From Capitella teleta (taxonomy: Eukaryota > Annelida > Polychaeta > Capitellidae), in assembly GCA_000328365.1 (NCBI GenBank), contig KB306385.1:128342-192341 (forward strand): 64,000 bases of DNA, read 5' to 3'. The translations under genes and the position numbers were made by a program. The notes beneath the pieces were generated by a model. The model was not told the origin of the DNA. It did not search any database and worked only from the letters and a program-made list of their open reading frames with translations. Shown here in pieces: positions 51,077-62,515 of the stretch (the first letter of the stretch is position 1; every line of letters begins with the position of its first letter).

Positions 51077-51187
51077 TTAAAGTACGAGTATCTCGGAACT
51101 CCCCTGTATGCATAAAGCTATTTTTGTGCATAATTTATAATTGTGGTTATTGGTCGTTTGCATAACCTCGCTCTTGTCGGAGGAACA

Positions 51188-51675
51188 CTATTCTTCTTGC
51201 GTCTGTAAAAGTGCGTTATGACTCCTATCTCCACCATGGTGTGGTCACGTACATCGGTTTTCGTGTATGATCATGTATGTTACATGATTCAATCATCAAT
51301 AATAATTATCAAGAAACTCTTACAGGTGCACTGAATAGGTATAATTCTTTCCAATCATGTAAAACTAGTATACAACATCACGACATCTAGTTTGCACTCT
51401 TGAAAAATAATCCCTATCTCCTACCATGGCGTGGCCACGGACATGGGTTTTCATGTATATATTTCATGATTCAATCAATCTGAAATTAGCATCAATACAA
51501 TCCTTCCAGTGCCCTGAGTTGATATATACCCCATTCAATCACATAAAACTAGTATACAACATCACAGGATCCAGATTACATCTATTTTCAATCCTGTTTT
51601 CACCTGCGGTCAGAAGACGCAAGAATTTTATCTTCGTAGTCATAACGCACTTTTTAACAAACGCAAGAAGAATAG
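51188..51675. mobile_element. Non-autonomous element: inverted repeats enclosing two tandem 189-bp units
   Basis: CTATTCTTCTTGCGT at 51188 and its complement ending at 51675 are the tips of arms about 36-39 bp long. The arms also share AGTGCGTTATGACT. Between them lie two tandem units with CCTATCTCC at 51224 and 51413, sharing CATGATTCAATCA and ACTAGTATACAACATCAC. A third unit without the arms lies at 63866-64000. No clear target duplication was seen. An open frame across 51426-51803 is an artefact of the repeat. Confidence 0.75.
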
Positions 51676-51903
51676 CATCACGCCTTTTGTCGGTCGCGCG
51701 AAAACTACGGAAAAGTTTAAAATCGAAAGTTGCTGTGATCGGTTTCTTTCACGGCTTTGGGTGGAATAATTCTGATTTGATTCAGTACGAAAATTTCTCT
51801 TGAACTGCAGAACATTACATGACTGGACATAGCTATCTGCTGCATTGCTTACAATTATACGGTTACGGAATACGGTCTCTTGTCATGTTGTTTCGATGTT
51901 GTT

Positions 51904-52006
51904 AGCTGACATACTACAGCGAGCCAAGCTGACATACTACAGCGAGCCCGATGGGTCTCCCGATAATCTGCGCTATCATCTAGCTGACAAACTACAGCGA
52001 GACCCA
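51904..52006. repeat. Short tandem repeat of a GCTGACATACTACAGCGAG unit
   Basis: Two adjacent 23-bp copies and a third diverged copy (GCTGACAAACTACAGCGAG) 30 bases farther on lie between the inverted-repeat element and FIGNL1. Confidence 0.85.
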
Positions 52007-52417
52007 GGGGACCCTGCCTCTGGACCTCGTCCGATTTATCTTATCTGTGCTAGATGTCATCCATGATCCGCTCACCTGACACCTGCTCACTGACTTAGCA
52101 GTCTCAGCTGCATTCTGTAGCCATAATCTGTGGGGACGATTTATTCATCAATATACTTATAGAGGCTTGTATCGACACTATAAGTGACTCACTACTTTAG
52201 CTCCTAAAACAGTAGCATAGTCTATAATACACTCAGGGTGTAGGTACTGCTCCGCTACCTATCAGGAGCTATTACTACTTGGTCTCATTCCAAGCCTTTT
52301 TATTGATATTTAATTCGATCATTGAACTGACTCGCTAAGTCGCTCAGTAGTGACTGTAGTCACTAAATAAGAGACTTTCAACGTCTATAGTAATATTAAT
52401 TTCTTCACCAGATCACA

Positions 52418-55400
52418 ATGGCGGAGAAAGAAGCTTTTGTGAATAACTGGAATGACATCTGCTTGCAGCATCAGCTGAACCCTCAAACAGATTCCTTGCA
52501 TCAGATTCTCTCTCAACTTCATCACGCTCACCTCACCCAGACGTAACATCTACCTCCATTTCTGTGTCGTAGCTGCATCTTTGCTTCACTTCAGTACCTC
52601 CGTCAGTGCCCATTCCAGACTTTTTGATTCGTTCACTGCAGAAATCACTGATGAACCTCTGGCATACCTTGCAAAAGGTGACGATTAATCCAACAAAATA
52701 TTCTCATTTATTTTGTTTATACGCAGGTTCAATTAAGAGCAGTTTGAGCATGAAAGCTCTTTCTGATTTCCCCTGCCTATCACAATTCACCTCAACATGT
52801 CAGGTATACCCGCTGATATTCTCATATAAGAATGCAATAACCATCATGATCACAGAACGCGTCTCATGCGCTCGTACCTCCAGGAAAAGAGAATCATCGT
52901 CTTCCTCTTTCTGGCATTCCATCTCAACCAGCGACACCCGCTCCAAGACCCCCTGATCATCCGACGCCTGCTCCAAGACCCCCTGATAACTCCCTGTTCA
53001 CGAGGAATCCTCTGAGTTTAAAACGTCCTTTGGAGAACGAAGTCTCAGAAACTGAGAAATCAAGTATTAATGCACACAGCCATTTTGCTTTGTTTGCATC
53101 AATCAAATTTCCTTTTTTAGTCTCAGTGGAGCGTTCATCCTTGCCGTACCGTATGCCGTCTTCTGAAACCAGCGGGAAGAAATTGTCTCTCAACGAACAG
53201 CCTCAAGTTGGTTCATATATTTGCAAATAATTCATTGTTTTATGGTTGAATTGTTGACAGGCAGAAACGCCGTCAGCAGAGGCTTCGTCTTGCTTCAGAA
53301 CAGCCAAGCAGCAACTGGTGATGAAGCGTTTAACTTTTGGAATACTATTTCTGAAATTAAATTGTTTCTTTTCTTCTTCACAGGAAATTGAAACTCGTAA
53401 GAAATTTGGTTCAAATCACTCGACGGCTACCTCAGCACAAGGGAATCCTCCTGTGAAGAAGTCACTGGGCACAAGGTGATTAGAAATTGATCAATTTCTA
53501 AGGCAATATCATATTCTAATTCTTCATTTCTCAGGCGAGGTCTATCTGGGAAATTCGTCAGCCCCCTCATGAGCAAAGAATCCAACGATGAACCGTGAAT
53601 AAATCTAAATAATTATAATTTATGCATGATTCATCAATTTCAGTGCACCTAATTGCTTATCAGATGACGAACGGCTTTCTAAACTTGACCCAAAAATGGT
53701 TGAACTCATCTCAAATGAGGTGATTTCTATTCTAATCGGAATATAGAGGTACTAACTTCACTGGCAGATCATGGATCACGGCCCTCCGGTCGCATGGGAA
53801 GATATTGCTGGTCTGGAATTTGCTAAAAAAACTATAAGAGAAATTGTCATCTGGCCAATGCTGCGGCCGTAGGTGCAGAATATTTTCTTGTGGCCTAATT
53901 TTAATTTCCATTCTTTGTAGCGATATATTCACTGGATTGCGTGGCCCTCCAAAAGGTTTATTGCTTTTCGGACCACCGGGAACAGGAAAGACACTAATTG
54001 GCAAATGCATTGCCTGTCAATCAAAGTCAACTTTCTTCAGCATCAGCGCTTCCTCCCTGACTTCCAAATGGGTGAGACGTTCATCTCATTATGCAATTCT
54101 GGTGTTTAAGTTGAAAATATCAGATGAAATATTCCTGAAAGTTACTGTAGAACAGGAAATTTTTGTATCGTATGAAATTTTTGCTATATTCGCGGTCACT
54201 ATCGACCTCAAGAATTAGATGCCCACAAAATGTTTCCCTGTGATCTTATACAAGATGACTCTATGCTTGACCTCGAATATTTGGGGTCGTAAATAAAGCC
54301 CTGAGCCATAAAACCACAAAAATAGCTGTCTGCGGAAAATTTCTGTTCTACAGTACTTCTTATAATATAAGGTATTTTCATTTGCTTTAAATAAAAAATA
54401 AATTAAAAAATTCCAGATTGGAGAGGGAGAGAAGATGGTGAAGGCGTTGTTCATGGTGGCACGAGTCCATCAGCCATCGGTTGTGTTCATTGATGAAATT
54501 GACAGTCTCCTCTCACAAAGATCCAACGATGAACATGAATCTTCACGAAGAATCAAAACAGAATTTCTTGTGCAACTGGTGAAAAAAACATTTTCAATAA
54601 TAATTATTCTATCTTCTACTATGCCTGATAATTTGAGTAAATCAGAATTCTTCAGGTTTTCACAAGTTAAAATCTTCATAGACAGTATTAAATAATTCCT
54701 AGAGGTAGCAACTGAACATTTTTTGACAGGACGGAGCAACAACAGGCCAAGATGATCGGATTCTGGTGGTAGGGGCCACCAATCGGTGAGTCATTCAATC
54801 ACATTAGATCTTCCTCTACTTCTCCTAATTCAGTCCTCAGGAAATAGACGAAGCAGCCAGACGCCGTTTAGTGAAGCGTCTCTACATCCCACTCCCTGAG
54901 GAAACTGCTCGTGGACAAATTGTGAAGCGTTTGATGAATGAACAGGGCAACGAACTCAGTGAAAGTGATGTGGAGTTTATTTGCAAAGAAACTGACGGTG
55001 AAATCAGACATTTTCCGGTTAATTTTATTTATTTTTATTTTCTCTATTTCAGGGTATTCTGGGTCTGATATGGCTAATTTATGCAAGGAGGCTGCTCTAG
55101 GGCCAATTAGATCACTTGCTTTTGAGGACATTGAGAGCTTAGCGGCTGATCAGGTATTGTTTTCAATGAAATTCTCTTGGTTGGACCTCGGCTTATAAAC
55201 AGCGCAATGATTCTAATATTTCGGTGACTGCAAACCAAGATGCTGTGTGATACTGTCTATGGTAGCAGGCAGGATCTTTTGAAAGGACCCCGGTCCCAGG
55301 TTCCTGCTCTGGTGCCCATCCAACGCAACCGAGTACATGTATTCGCCGAGCCGTGAAAGCACAATTGTCTTTGAGTTTCCGAATCACGATTTGCTCATTA

Positions 55401-55657
55401 CTGTTTTTTAAGTGTAAAAATGTCCATATTTAGGTATTGGGTAACCTTTTCCACAGTGAAAATTTATCTCGACAATTAGATGTTCCACAGCACATGGACT
55501 TCAAATGTGGTTATGGGTTTTTCTGATGTTTTAGGTGCGAGCGATCACGTTGCAGGATTTTGAGGACGCCATTCGGCAAGTGAGGGCAAGTGTATCTCAG
55601 AAGGATCTTGATTCATATCTCGATTGGAACAAACAGTATGGCAGCTTTGGAATATGA
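52418..55657 (+). CDS. FIGNL1: Fidgetin-like protein 1, AAA-ATPase
   Basis: Fifteen exons, many separated by 45-65-bp introns, close in phase to 592 residues. Exon ends run 52418-52542, 52595-52677, 52727-52803, 52856-53206, then eleven more to 55535-55657. The family's FIGNL1-specific region is visible: [20 protein letters not shown], then [18 protein letters not shown] and [13 protein letters not shown]. The AAA core follows, with Walker A GPPGTGKT (358-365), Walker B VVFIDEID (413-420), sensor VVGATNRPQ, arginine fingers [15 protein letters not shown], and a C-terminal Vps4-type helix ending KQYGSFGI. Known FIGNL1 is a nuclear hexameric ATPase that remodels RAD51 filaments in recombination repair and meiosis. 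All catalytic motifs are intact. Exon 4 contains an in-frame 57-bp GT/AG segment (53064-53120) that may be an optional intron (573 residues without it), and a duplicated PTPAPRPPD motif. ATTAAA at 55661 is a likely polyadenylation signal. Confidence 0.95.
54145..54353. mobile_element. 209-bp MITE with TA target duplication in a FIGNL1 intron
   Basis: The tips CTGTAGAACAG...CTGTTCTACAG are perfect inverted repeats, extended by RAAATTTT to about 19 bp. TA flanks both sides (54143-54144 and 54354-54355), as in the Tc1/mariner superfamily. It fills most of the intron between exons 10 and 11, which is therefore 345 bp instead of the usual 50 or so. Confidence 0.85.
55206..55330 (+). mobile_element. 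SINE-like repeat, truncated copy in the last FIGNL1 intron
   Basis: It shares CGGTGACT, ATACTGTCTATGGT, GCAGGAT, CCCCGGTCCC and TCTGGTGCCC, in the same order, with the minus-strand element at 61430-61640. The part corresponding to the tRNA-like head of that element is absent here. Confidence 0.6.
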
Positions 55658-57000
55658 TTCATTAAAAGAATTCCCTTGGTTTCCCTGTCTGTTGTTTATT
55701 TATGTTGATCTGATTAAGGAGGACTCTGTCCTGAACAAGTGGTTATAGTCATTGAACTCATCCATTACTCTCTCAATTCTGTTGCATTATGTACTCATAA
55801 TTATGTGCTGTCATTCATGTTCTCCCCTTGTTAGCAGAAGTATGCAATTTTGACGGGAATCTTTTTTTTTTTCTTTTTTTTTTTTTTCTTCTAAATATTG
55901 ATATGCGGTGTATAATAATATAGTATGCGGTGTATATCGCAACATTGCACGCGTTGAGATTCTATATTTCCCATCGTCCTCAAGAAGAAAAAAAAATGTG
56001 TAGCAATTCATTAATTGTTTAATTTGCTACTTCGAAAAAAAAATTCAAGCTGGACAGAGTGAACATCAGTCGGAATACCAGGCAGCCATCAGTATCCATA
56101 GCTGATCTGTTTGACTTCACGCCATCGCCGATCTCTGCGGTTGGAAGCCGACGGACCTCATCAGAATGGTCAGGTCAATGATTGCGTCTTCTGCATGAAC
56201 ATTATTTAATATTATTGTCTCCTTGTATTGAATTCAAAGTGAAGTCCCTGTACATGAATTATGCGAGCATTATGCCAACCTCCATGGAATGCGCATGATT
56301 GCAAATTGAAATTGATGAACACATTGTCACAGATATGACGTCATGGAAACTGTATCTGTAATCCGTCATGCGATATTGAGTCTGTCATAGGTTAAGGTAC
56401 AAGTAGTCAAGTGCCCATTTAGTGATTAAGGAGCCGTGTATATCGATCGTTTTTGGTGTCAGCTGATATTTATAAACATCAAGTGTTGTTTTCCTGCCCG
56501 CAACCTATTCTGAAACAACACCGATCATCATTATTATTATATATCAGGTATGTTTATTACAGTCTACAACTTTGAAATAATTTAGATAAGGATATTTCTA
56601 TTGTCTAAAAATATAATAAAATATTGTACATACGTACGTACTTGTATACTTACTTGTGCTCAAATGAGAGCAAATTAATGATATAATTATAATGAATATA
56701 TTTTTGAATTTTTCCAATGAATGTAAATCGATGTGTGCCAATTATTGTAGGAATGAGGATAGTATTGTTAAATAATTGAGCAATGTTAAAAGTGAGCGAT
56801 TTTTGTCCTAGAAATGTTGGGCGGGGGGGGGGGGGGGGAAATAAAAAAGCGTCTTGTGTTCCAAACGTCCAACAATGAACCAGGGTTTTTCTTTCTTTTT
56901 TGAAGAGTTAAAAATGAAAGGGCGATTATTATGTTTTAATTACACAGTTTAGTATGTATTTCGGTTGCCCCAAGTATATTACGAAATTTTTGCTTTGTTT
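55658..57000. other. Intergenic DNA between FIGNL1 and the BTB-Kelch gene
   Basis: It is AT-rich with poly-T and poly-A tracts (55,861-55,888 and 55,986-56,042) and a G homopolymer at about 56823-56838 that could form a quadruplex or be a sequencing artefact. A T-rich acceptor ending ACAG at 57004 suggests a 5' UTR intron of the Kelch gene, so its promoter may lie in this interval. Confidence 0.55.
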
Positions 57001-57023
57001 ACAGTCTTTGTCTCTTCTCTACC

Positions 57024-58610
57024 ATGACTCAGTTAAGAGATCCCAGGGTCCTTCCCGCCTCTTTCCTTCAGATGAGGGAAGCAGAAGAATTCGTTGACGT
57101 TGCACTGGTCTTTGGAGAGCGACGAGTGAAATGCCACAAAGTCATATTGGCAGGAGCGTGTGATTACTTTCACCGAATGTTCCTCACTGATATGGCGGAG
57201 AGTGCTTCCAAAGAGGTCTCCATGAAAGGCATCAGCGCCAACACTGGGGCGCTGTTGGTCGACTACTTGTACGGCGGCCGCATTGAAGTAACCGCACAGA
57301 ATGCACAGGATCTTCTGTCGGCCAGCGATATGCTTCTGATCGACGCACTGAAAGAGGACGTTGAAGAGTTCCTTTGCCAAAACACAGGTTCAACCAACTG
57401 CATTTCCCTTCTGCACATCGCCCGACTGTATGATCTGAAAGCGTTACTGAAAGATGCACATACGTTCTTGCTGGGTAACATAAAAGAAATGATTGACTCA
57501 GAAGAGTTGCATCTGCTCCAGGAGGGAGATCTCGTAGACATACTTATTGCAAGCTATTGTCAAGAGGACAGTTTCCATCTGGTGCAGAAGTGGGTCAAGT
57601 CAAGCGAGGCAAGAACTGACCGCTTTGCTTGCTTGCTTGAACACGTCGAACTGTCAGAGTGCTCCAAAGAATTTATTTGCAACACTGTCATGGAAGAGGA
57701 GTTTATGATGAATAAACAAGGCATGAAACTCATTCAGAGGATCATGCAGTCTTCTACGCTTGCTGACTCATCCAATAAACAGTCTCTTGTTGTAGGAGAC
57801 CCATATGGGAAAATGTGGGTGTGTACAGACGGCCAGCTCTGGCAACGCATCCAGAAGCCACCGTCGCAGAATAGGTATTACAGTGCATGTGCCTCCCCCG
57901 TCGGATTCATCATTTCAGGAGGACTACTTCGATCACTTCGTGCAGTTCACAGTGTTGTCACCGATTGTTTTGCATACGAAACACAGAACAACCAATGGAC
58001 AACTCTGCCACCCATGCCCAGCGCCAGGTACCAACATTCTTCCATTCACCACAAAAATCATCTCTACGTTATCGGTGGTATGGACAGTCGATTGACGTTA
58101 AATTCAGTGGAGACATTGAACACGAGAAGTCACCAATGGGATTTCCTCCCTGCTATGCCTCGCCCTCTTCAATTGTGTTACGCGGTGTTCATCTCGAACA
58201 GTCTCTTTGTTCTTGGGGGATCTCAAACCGGCTTTGATGCTTCGTCAGATGTCCATGAATATGATCCGATGAGCAGAACTTGGCTGGCCAGATGTCCAAT
58301 GCCAGAGTGTTGCAGTCGCGGCGGTGTCGTGTGTTTTGCTGACCACTTGTACGTCATCGGTGGGGACGAGAGGAGTTGCATGAGGTTCAACCCTCGCAGC
58401 GATTCTTGGGTTTTTTTGCGGCGACCTCAGTTGAATCATTATTCTGGACCGTCGTTGGTTTGGAATGAGAAGATCGTGATTTGTGGAGGAATTGTTAATG
58501 ATTCGATTGAGGAGTACTCCCCGTTAACCAACAGTTGGTCAAGCTGGACATTGAAAATGCCCAAAGAGGGAAAAATGTATTTCGCTTTTAGGATGAACAT
58601 TTCTTCGTGA
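57024..58610 (+). CDS. BTB-BACK-Kelch protein (KLHL family), intronless
   Basis: A single 528-codon exon. The BTB domain covers about residues 18-125 (VDVALVFGERRVKCHKVILA, then YFHRMF). A BACK domain follows at about 130-235. Kelch repeats run from about 290 to 520, with the diagnostic Gly-Gly pairs in LYVIGGMDSR, LFVLGGSQTG, LYVIGGDERS and IVICGGIVND. Family members bind Cullin-3 through BTB/BACK and recruit substrates to the Kelch propeller for ubiquitination. The paralogue cannot be named from sequence by eye. No stop or frame change interrupts the gene. An acceptor at 57004 just before the ATG suggests splicing in the 5' UTR, so the lack of coding introns need not mean retrocopy origin. 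ATTAAA at 58671 is a plausible polyadenylation signal. Confidence 0.93.
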   Translation: MTQLRDPRVLPASFLQMREAEEFVDVALVFGERRVKCHKVILAGACDYFHRMFLTDMAESASKEVSMKGISANTGALLVDYLYGGRIEVTAQNAQDLLSASDMLLIDALKEDVEEFLCQNTGSTNCISLLHIARLYDLKALLKDAHTFLLGNIKEMIDSEELHLLQEGDLVDILIASYCQEDSFHLVQKWVKSSEARTDRFACLLEHVELSECSKEFICNTVMEEEFMMNKQGMKLIQRIMQSSTLADSSNKQSLVVGDPYGKMWVCTDGQLWQRIQKPPSQNRYYSACASPVGFIISGGLLRSLRAVHSVVTDCFAYETQNNQWTTLPPMPSARYQHSSIHHKNHLYVIGGMDSRLTLNSVETLNTRSHQWDFLPAMPRPLQLCYAVFISNSLFVLGGSQTGFDASSDVHEYDPMSRTWLARCPMPECCSRGGVVCFADHLYVIGGDERSCMRFNPRSDSWVFLRRPQLNHYSGPSLVWNEKIVICGGIVNDSIEEYSPLTNSWSSWTLKMPKEGKMYFAFRMNISS

Positions 58611-59821
58611 GCATTCGTCTCTTATTCCCTTTTGGTATAATGTACTATAATTTATTTGGGTTTAAATCACATTAAATACTAAATAATAATTGAAAGTTTG
58701 AATCATGGTCTTTATGTGATGCCTATGATCCATACGTGTCTATTCTTCCGTTCACGTACATGAAATTCATATAATTATTCATATGTTTTGCTTGTACCGA
58801 CAGCTAAAAGAACTGAAGAAGTCATGAAGCTTGTATACATGTATAACAAGAAATTTCCATAGATATGTTATGACTTACGCAAGGATACGAAAATATGCAA
58901 GGATAACTGAGTCAATTGATCGGAGTAGCAGAGACTCTTATGGGAGTGTGGCAAATTAAATGAAAAGATCTGTGGCTGAGCAAGACATGGTGCAAGAGGG
59001 TATTTTTGTGTAAATTTTTATTTCTGAAGGGCCATAGTCTGAGCTAACACGAGGCGCAGGGAGCACTTTCTGTACTGCCGCAACTGCACAATATGCACCT
59101 GCTTCTATTTTTATGGCTCCATGAGAACCTCTGTTTTCCACTATATTCTCATGTATGTTGCAGTATGGTATACAGTACATGGTGCCACATTCTTTCTCTA
59201 TGCTGGTTACACCATGTTGAAACCCCTGATCACTATGTTGAAGTTTCTGGACTCAGTGAAATCAGTCGAATTACCACTACATGTAGTTGAAACATGCATC
59301 AGGACCATGGATATTTCATTAGCGCAAACATTTGAAATCATGAATACGATAAATACATGTAGGTTTAAGAAGTGAATTTCCAGTATTACACTTCAAACAG
59401 GTCTACAATTAATGTCACGTAAAATTAAGTTTAAGAAATGTGACAAAATGACATCGAAAAAAAATGTACTTTTTTTTTTATTAGCACAGAAATTCACAAT
59501 AATTAAGTTGAAAACAGTAGAAACAAACTTCTTTATAACAAAAATCCTCCTGCATAAATACAGTAATCTACTAATCAGATTTCATTAAATCAGATCTTGA
59601 CATTCACATCAAATTTGTTACACACAATTTTTTTTCTTCAGAGTTCTGGAAAAAGTATACTTGTACAAAATCGATAAAAACATACCAGAAAAAAAAACAC
59701 AAAACATTAATTGAACACGAAAAGTAATTAAAAAATGGCAACACAGCACAATGAAACGAAAGCAAAGGATGAGAGAATTGTGACAGATGAAATCACAGAT
59801 GACGCCGGGGGTTATGTAATT
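58611..59821. other. Convergent intergenic gap holding two 3' ends
   Basis: The Kelch gene (plus) and the canopy gene (minus) converge here. AATAAA for the minus gene is at 59482-59477, about 340 bases past its stop. Frames at 59093-59375 have no recognised domain. Confidence 0.6.
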
Positions 59822-62515
59822 CTAGAGTTCTGTGTGCTCAGCTGGAAGGCCATCGTTGGCATCATCGCCTTTGAGAGATTTCTTGGATTTCTTCTTCTTA
59901 TTATTCGTCTTTGGCTTTTCTTCCAATTCTAGTTTCTCTTCCAAGCAAGCTGCAACGAACAAAATATAATCATAATTTACAAAGCTTCAGATATTTGACC
60001 TACAATCGGTGGACTGCTTGTGTTTGAGATAGCGTTCCCTGCAGAGATAGTCAAAGAGGTCCTTCTCCTGGTGATGGTAATACCAGTCTTCAATATCTTC
60101 TTCGTACTGCTCAGCTAAATTGAAACACTGAAAACAGAGGAACAGATCATGTCATCAGTGCAGCCGCAATCACCCACCCATCTGTGCATCTTGGATACTT
60201 CGGCTGACGGCTTATCCCAGAGGTCATACGGGATTCCAAGGTCAACCTTCACTCCCTTGTCACTGGAAGATCAGAAAGAGAGGTGCGTCAGATGAGAAGA
60301 ACAGATAAGAAATTGAAAACTATGAATTTCTGTTGTGTTTTTGGAAGTGGAATTTAAATATTTCGATGTGAATAAAACCCAATTTTTTGTTCTCAAAACA
60401 GCTGCAAAGTATACACACACTAATCCGTGGAGCGTCTGGAAGGTTTCACTCATTCCTTTGGCATATCGTAAACTTCCTTTACGTTCAGCATGAACGTTGT
60501 AGTTGAGGATGTTCTCGCAAATGTGTGGCTCAAGAAGAGCCTCCGTGAGACGCAGTTCTCTGGAAACAAGTTATGTGATCATTGATTAATGGGAAGATGA
60601 AGACTTACGAAGTGAGATATTGGAAACGCTTCTTCCTCTCAAGGCCATGGCCGGTTTCAATCATCTCTTTTGATTTAGCAGAAGCAGCCAAGCGATCTTT
60701 TAATTCTGTTGCAAAGTATTTGCAAACTGGAAATAAAGAGAAAAACTTGGAAATTTGAAAAGATTTTTGTTTATGCAATAAATTTTTATTGATGCCATAT
60801 ATTAATTAATTGAACCTCTATTTTAATAGCTATGATATTCAGTACATATTCTTCCTTGATCTTAATATATATGGGCCAATCCCTCAAGCAATTAACCAAA
60901 ATCCTTTTTTTATCATGGTTATTATCTGGAATTTATATTTATCAAAATAAAAAATCTTATGAATTTGTAATTTGAGTGGCAATTTTTTTCGTTCAAAGTA
61001 GCAGAGGCTGAGTATTGCTAATAATGCAGGATATGCAGGTCCTCTTCTGTCACCAGGTTGAACAATTTCGCTGCTAATTATAAGGGATGCGTGGATATCA
61101 CAAACCAATATTCAAAATCGGAAAATCCGATACATTTACCGGATATCGGGGAAATATAAGTTAACCTCTTCCAACGTTCGTATGTACACAGTGTGAATAA
61201 ATTCTCTAATTCCCCTCCTGTGTGCTCTAGTTGGAATCACACAAAGCCATTATGCACTTTGGGAGTGCCATAATTATACTGTTACCTCTCATTATTACGC
61301 ACACCCCTATCATCTCCACGGCAGTATGACACATTTCACAATACACATGTATTGAAATGCGGCACCTGGCGGGACAGAAGTGATTGCTCCTGAAAAGGAA
61401 GCCCCGCTTGCCAGTGGATACGTGATGGGGTTTTACGACTCCACCCAAACCAATCGGATGATACGGGCGCCAGAACAGAAGGCCCGGGACCGGGGTTTCC
61501 CCCTACTCTTATCGATAAATCCCAAGGGTTCTTTATCCTGCATACCACCATAGACAGTAGTACACAGCGCCCGGCCTTGCTAAGCAGTTGGGCAGCACTG
61601 CAGAGTCACCGAAGAATCACAATTACAACGAATTACAATTATAATTCACAATTATAACGCCCGTGGCCTGATCGGGTCCCGAACCCGGGACCTCGACCCC
61701 CACGGTCGGCATAGGATTGCAGTCGCTTGCAAGTGGAGGGCAAGTGGTCATACAACCAGCAAAAACTCCCAAACCCACCCAGCCGTCCGCATCCCCTGGG
61801 GAAGAGTTAAGGGCTGGAAACTCTGCCCACGACAGACTTATGATTGCAGGATGCACAACATATAATGGCTAATTATAGGAGGCCAGCAACTCGTATTCAT
61901 GATGAATGCCACAACCTGTGAGAGAGAATAAAAAAAAAAAGAGAAAAAAGAAAGCCTATCAAGACTTTTGTTACGGCTTGGTAGAAAGCAATGAATGCCC
62001 AGGAAAGTTTAAGGAAGAAAATCGATTTAAGCCAGAAGAACCAGGAAGAATAATCACTAAGCCAAGATACCGTGAAAGAAAGAGGCATCAATAGCACTCA
62101 TTCGGCCAATCAGCTGCCGCCAACTCAGGCAAGGCAGAAGGAAATCGATGCAAGTGCGTTATGATTTCATGATCAGTTCAATGTTTGACATTTCAAACCA
62201 TTATAGTCAAACACTAACAAAATGTATTCACTGATTTTGAAAGAGATATGTGTTCCCATAGTGAGTGAAGAGACACAAATGCTTTTAATTTAAGGATGTT
62301 TCTCACCAGAAAATATGACGTTATGATTCCGATATCGAAAGTTTGATTATAAATATTATTTTAATGAATAACTCACTTTCGCACGGATGTGGTTCCCTTT
62401 TAGAAGGATCCATGGTGGTGTAGGGATCGTCATCTTCCTCTTCCTCCTCACATGACACGAAATTGACGCGACAAATGAGAAGAATATAACAAGAGAAAAA
62501 GAGAAGCGACTTCAT
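59822..62515 (-). CDS. Canopy-family saposin-like ER protein (CNPY3/4-like)
   Basis: Six minus-strand exons (62515-62377, 60726-60609, 60559-60419, 60262-60178, 60127-60004 and 59949-59822) sum to exactly 245 codons, 244 residues. The N-terminus [20 protein letters not shown] is a signal peptide followed by an acidic stretch. The saposin-like core has the canopy six-cysteine pattern: [37 protein letters not shown] and SCLEEK. It also has the hallmark [20 protein letters not shown] and [15 protein letters not shown] motifs. The Lys-rich tail ends in HTEL, a KDEL-type ER-retrieval signal. Vertebrate CNPY3/4 are ER co-chaperones for Toll-like receptor folding. A similar role here is inference. 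The first intron is 1.65 kb and contains a SINE-like element; the others are 40-160 bp. The ATG chosen is the one that begins the signal peptide. Confidence 0.93.
61430..61830 (-). mobile_element. SINE-like repeat with tRNA-like B box, in the first canopy intron
   Basis: Read on the minus strand, the 5' part contains GGTCCCGGGTTCGGGACC, a B-box-like string inside a perfect 6-bp stem as in a tRNA T-arm. An AT-rich spacer follows, then the body shared with the repeat at 55206-55330 (ACTGTCTATGGT, GCAGGAT, CCCCGGTCCC). No clear A box was seen, so the class III promoter assignment is tentative. The outer ends are approximate. Confidence 0.5.

Noticed and set aside
51426-51803. 125-codon open frame
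   Set aside because: It lies across the tandem units and inverted arm of a non-autonomous element, so it is a repeat artefact.
57033-57541. Minus-strand frames opposite the BTB domain
   Set aside because: They are shadows of the clear BTB-Kelch coding frame.
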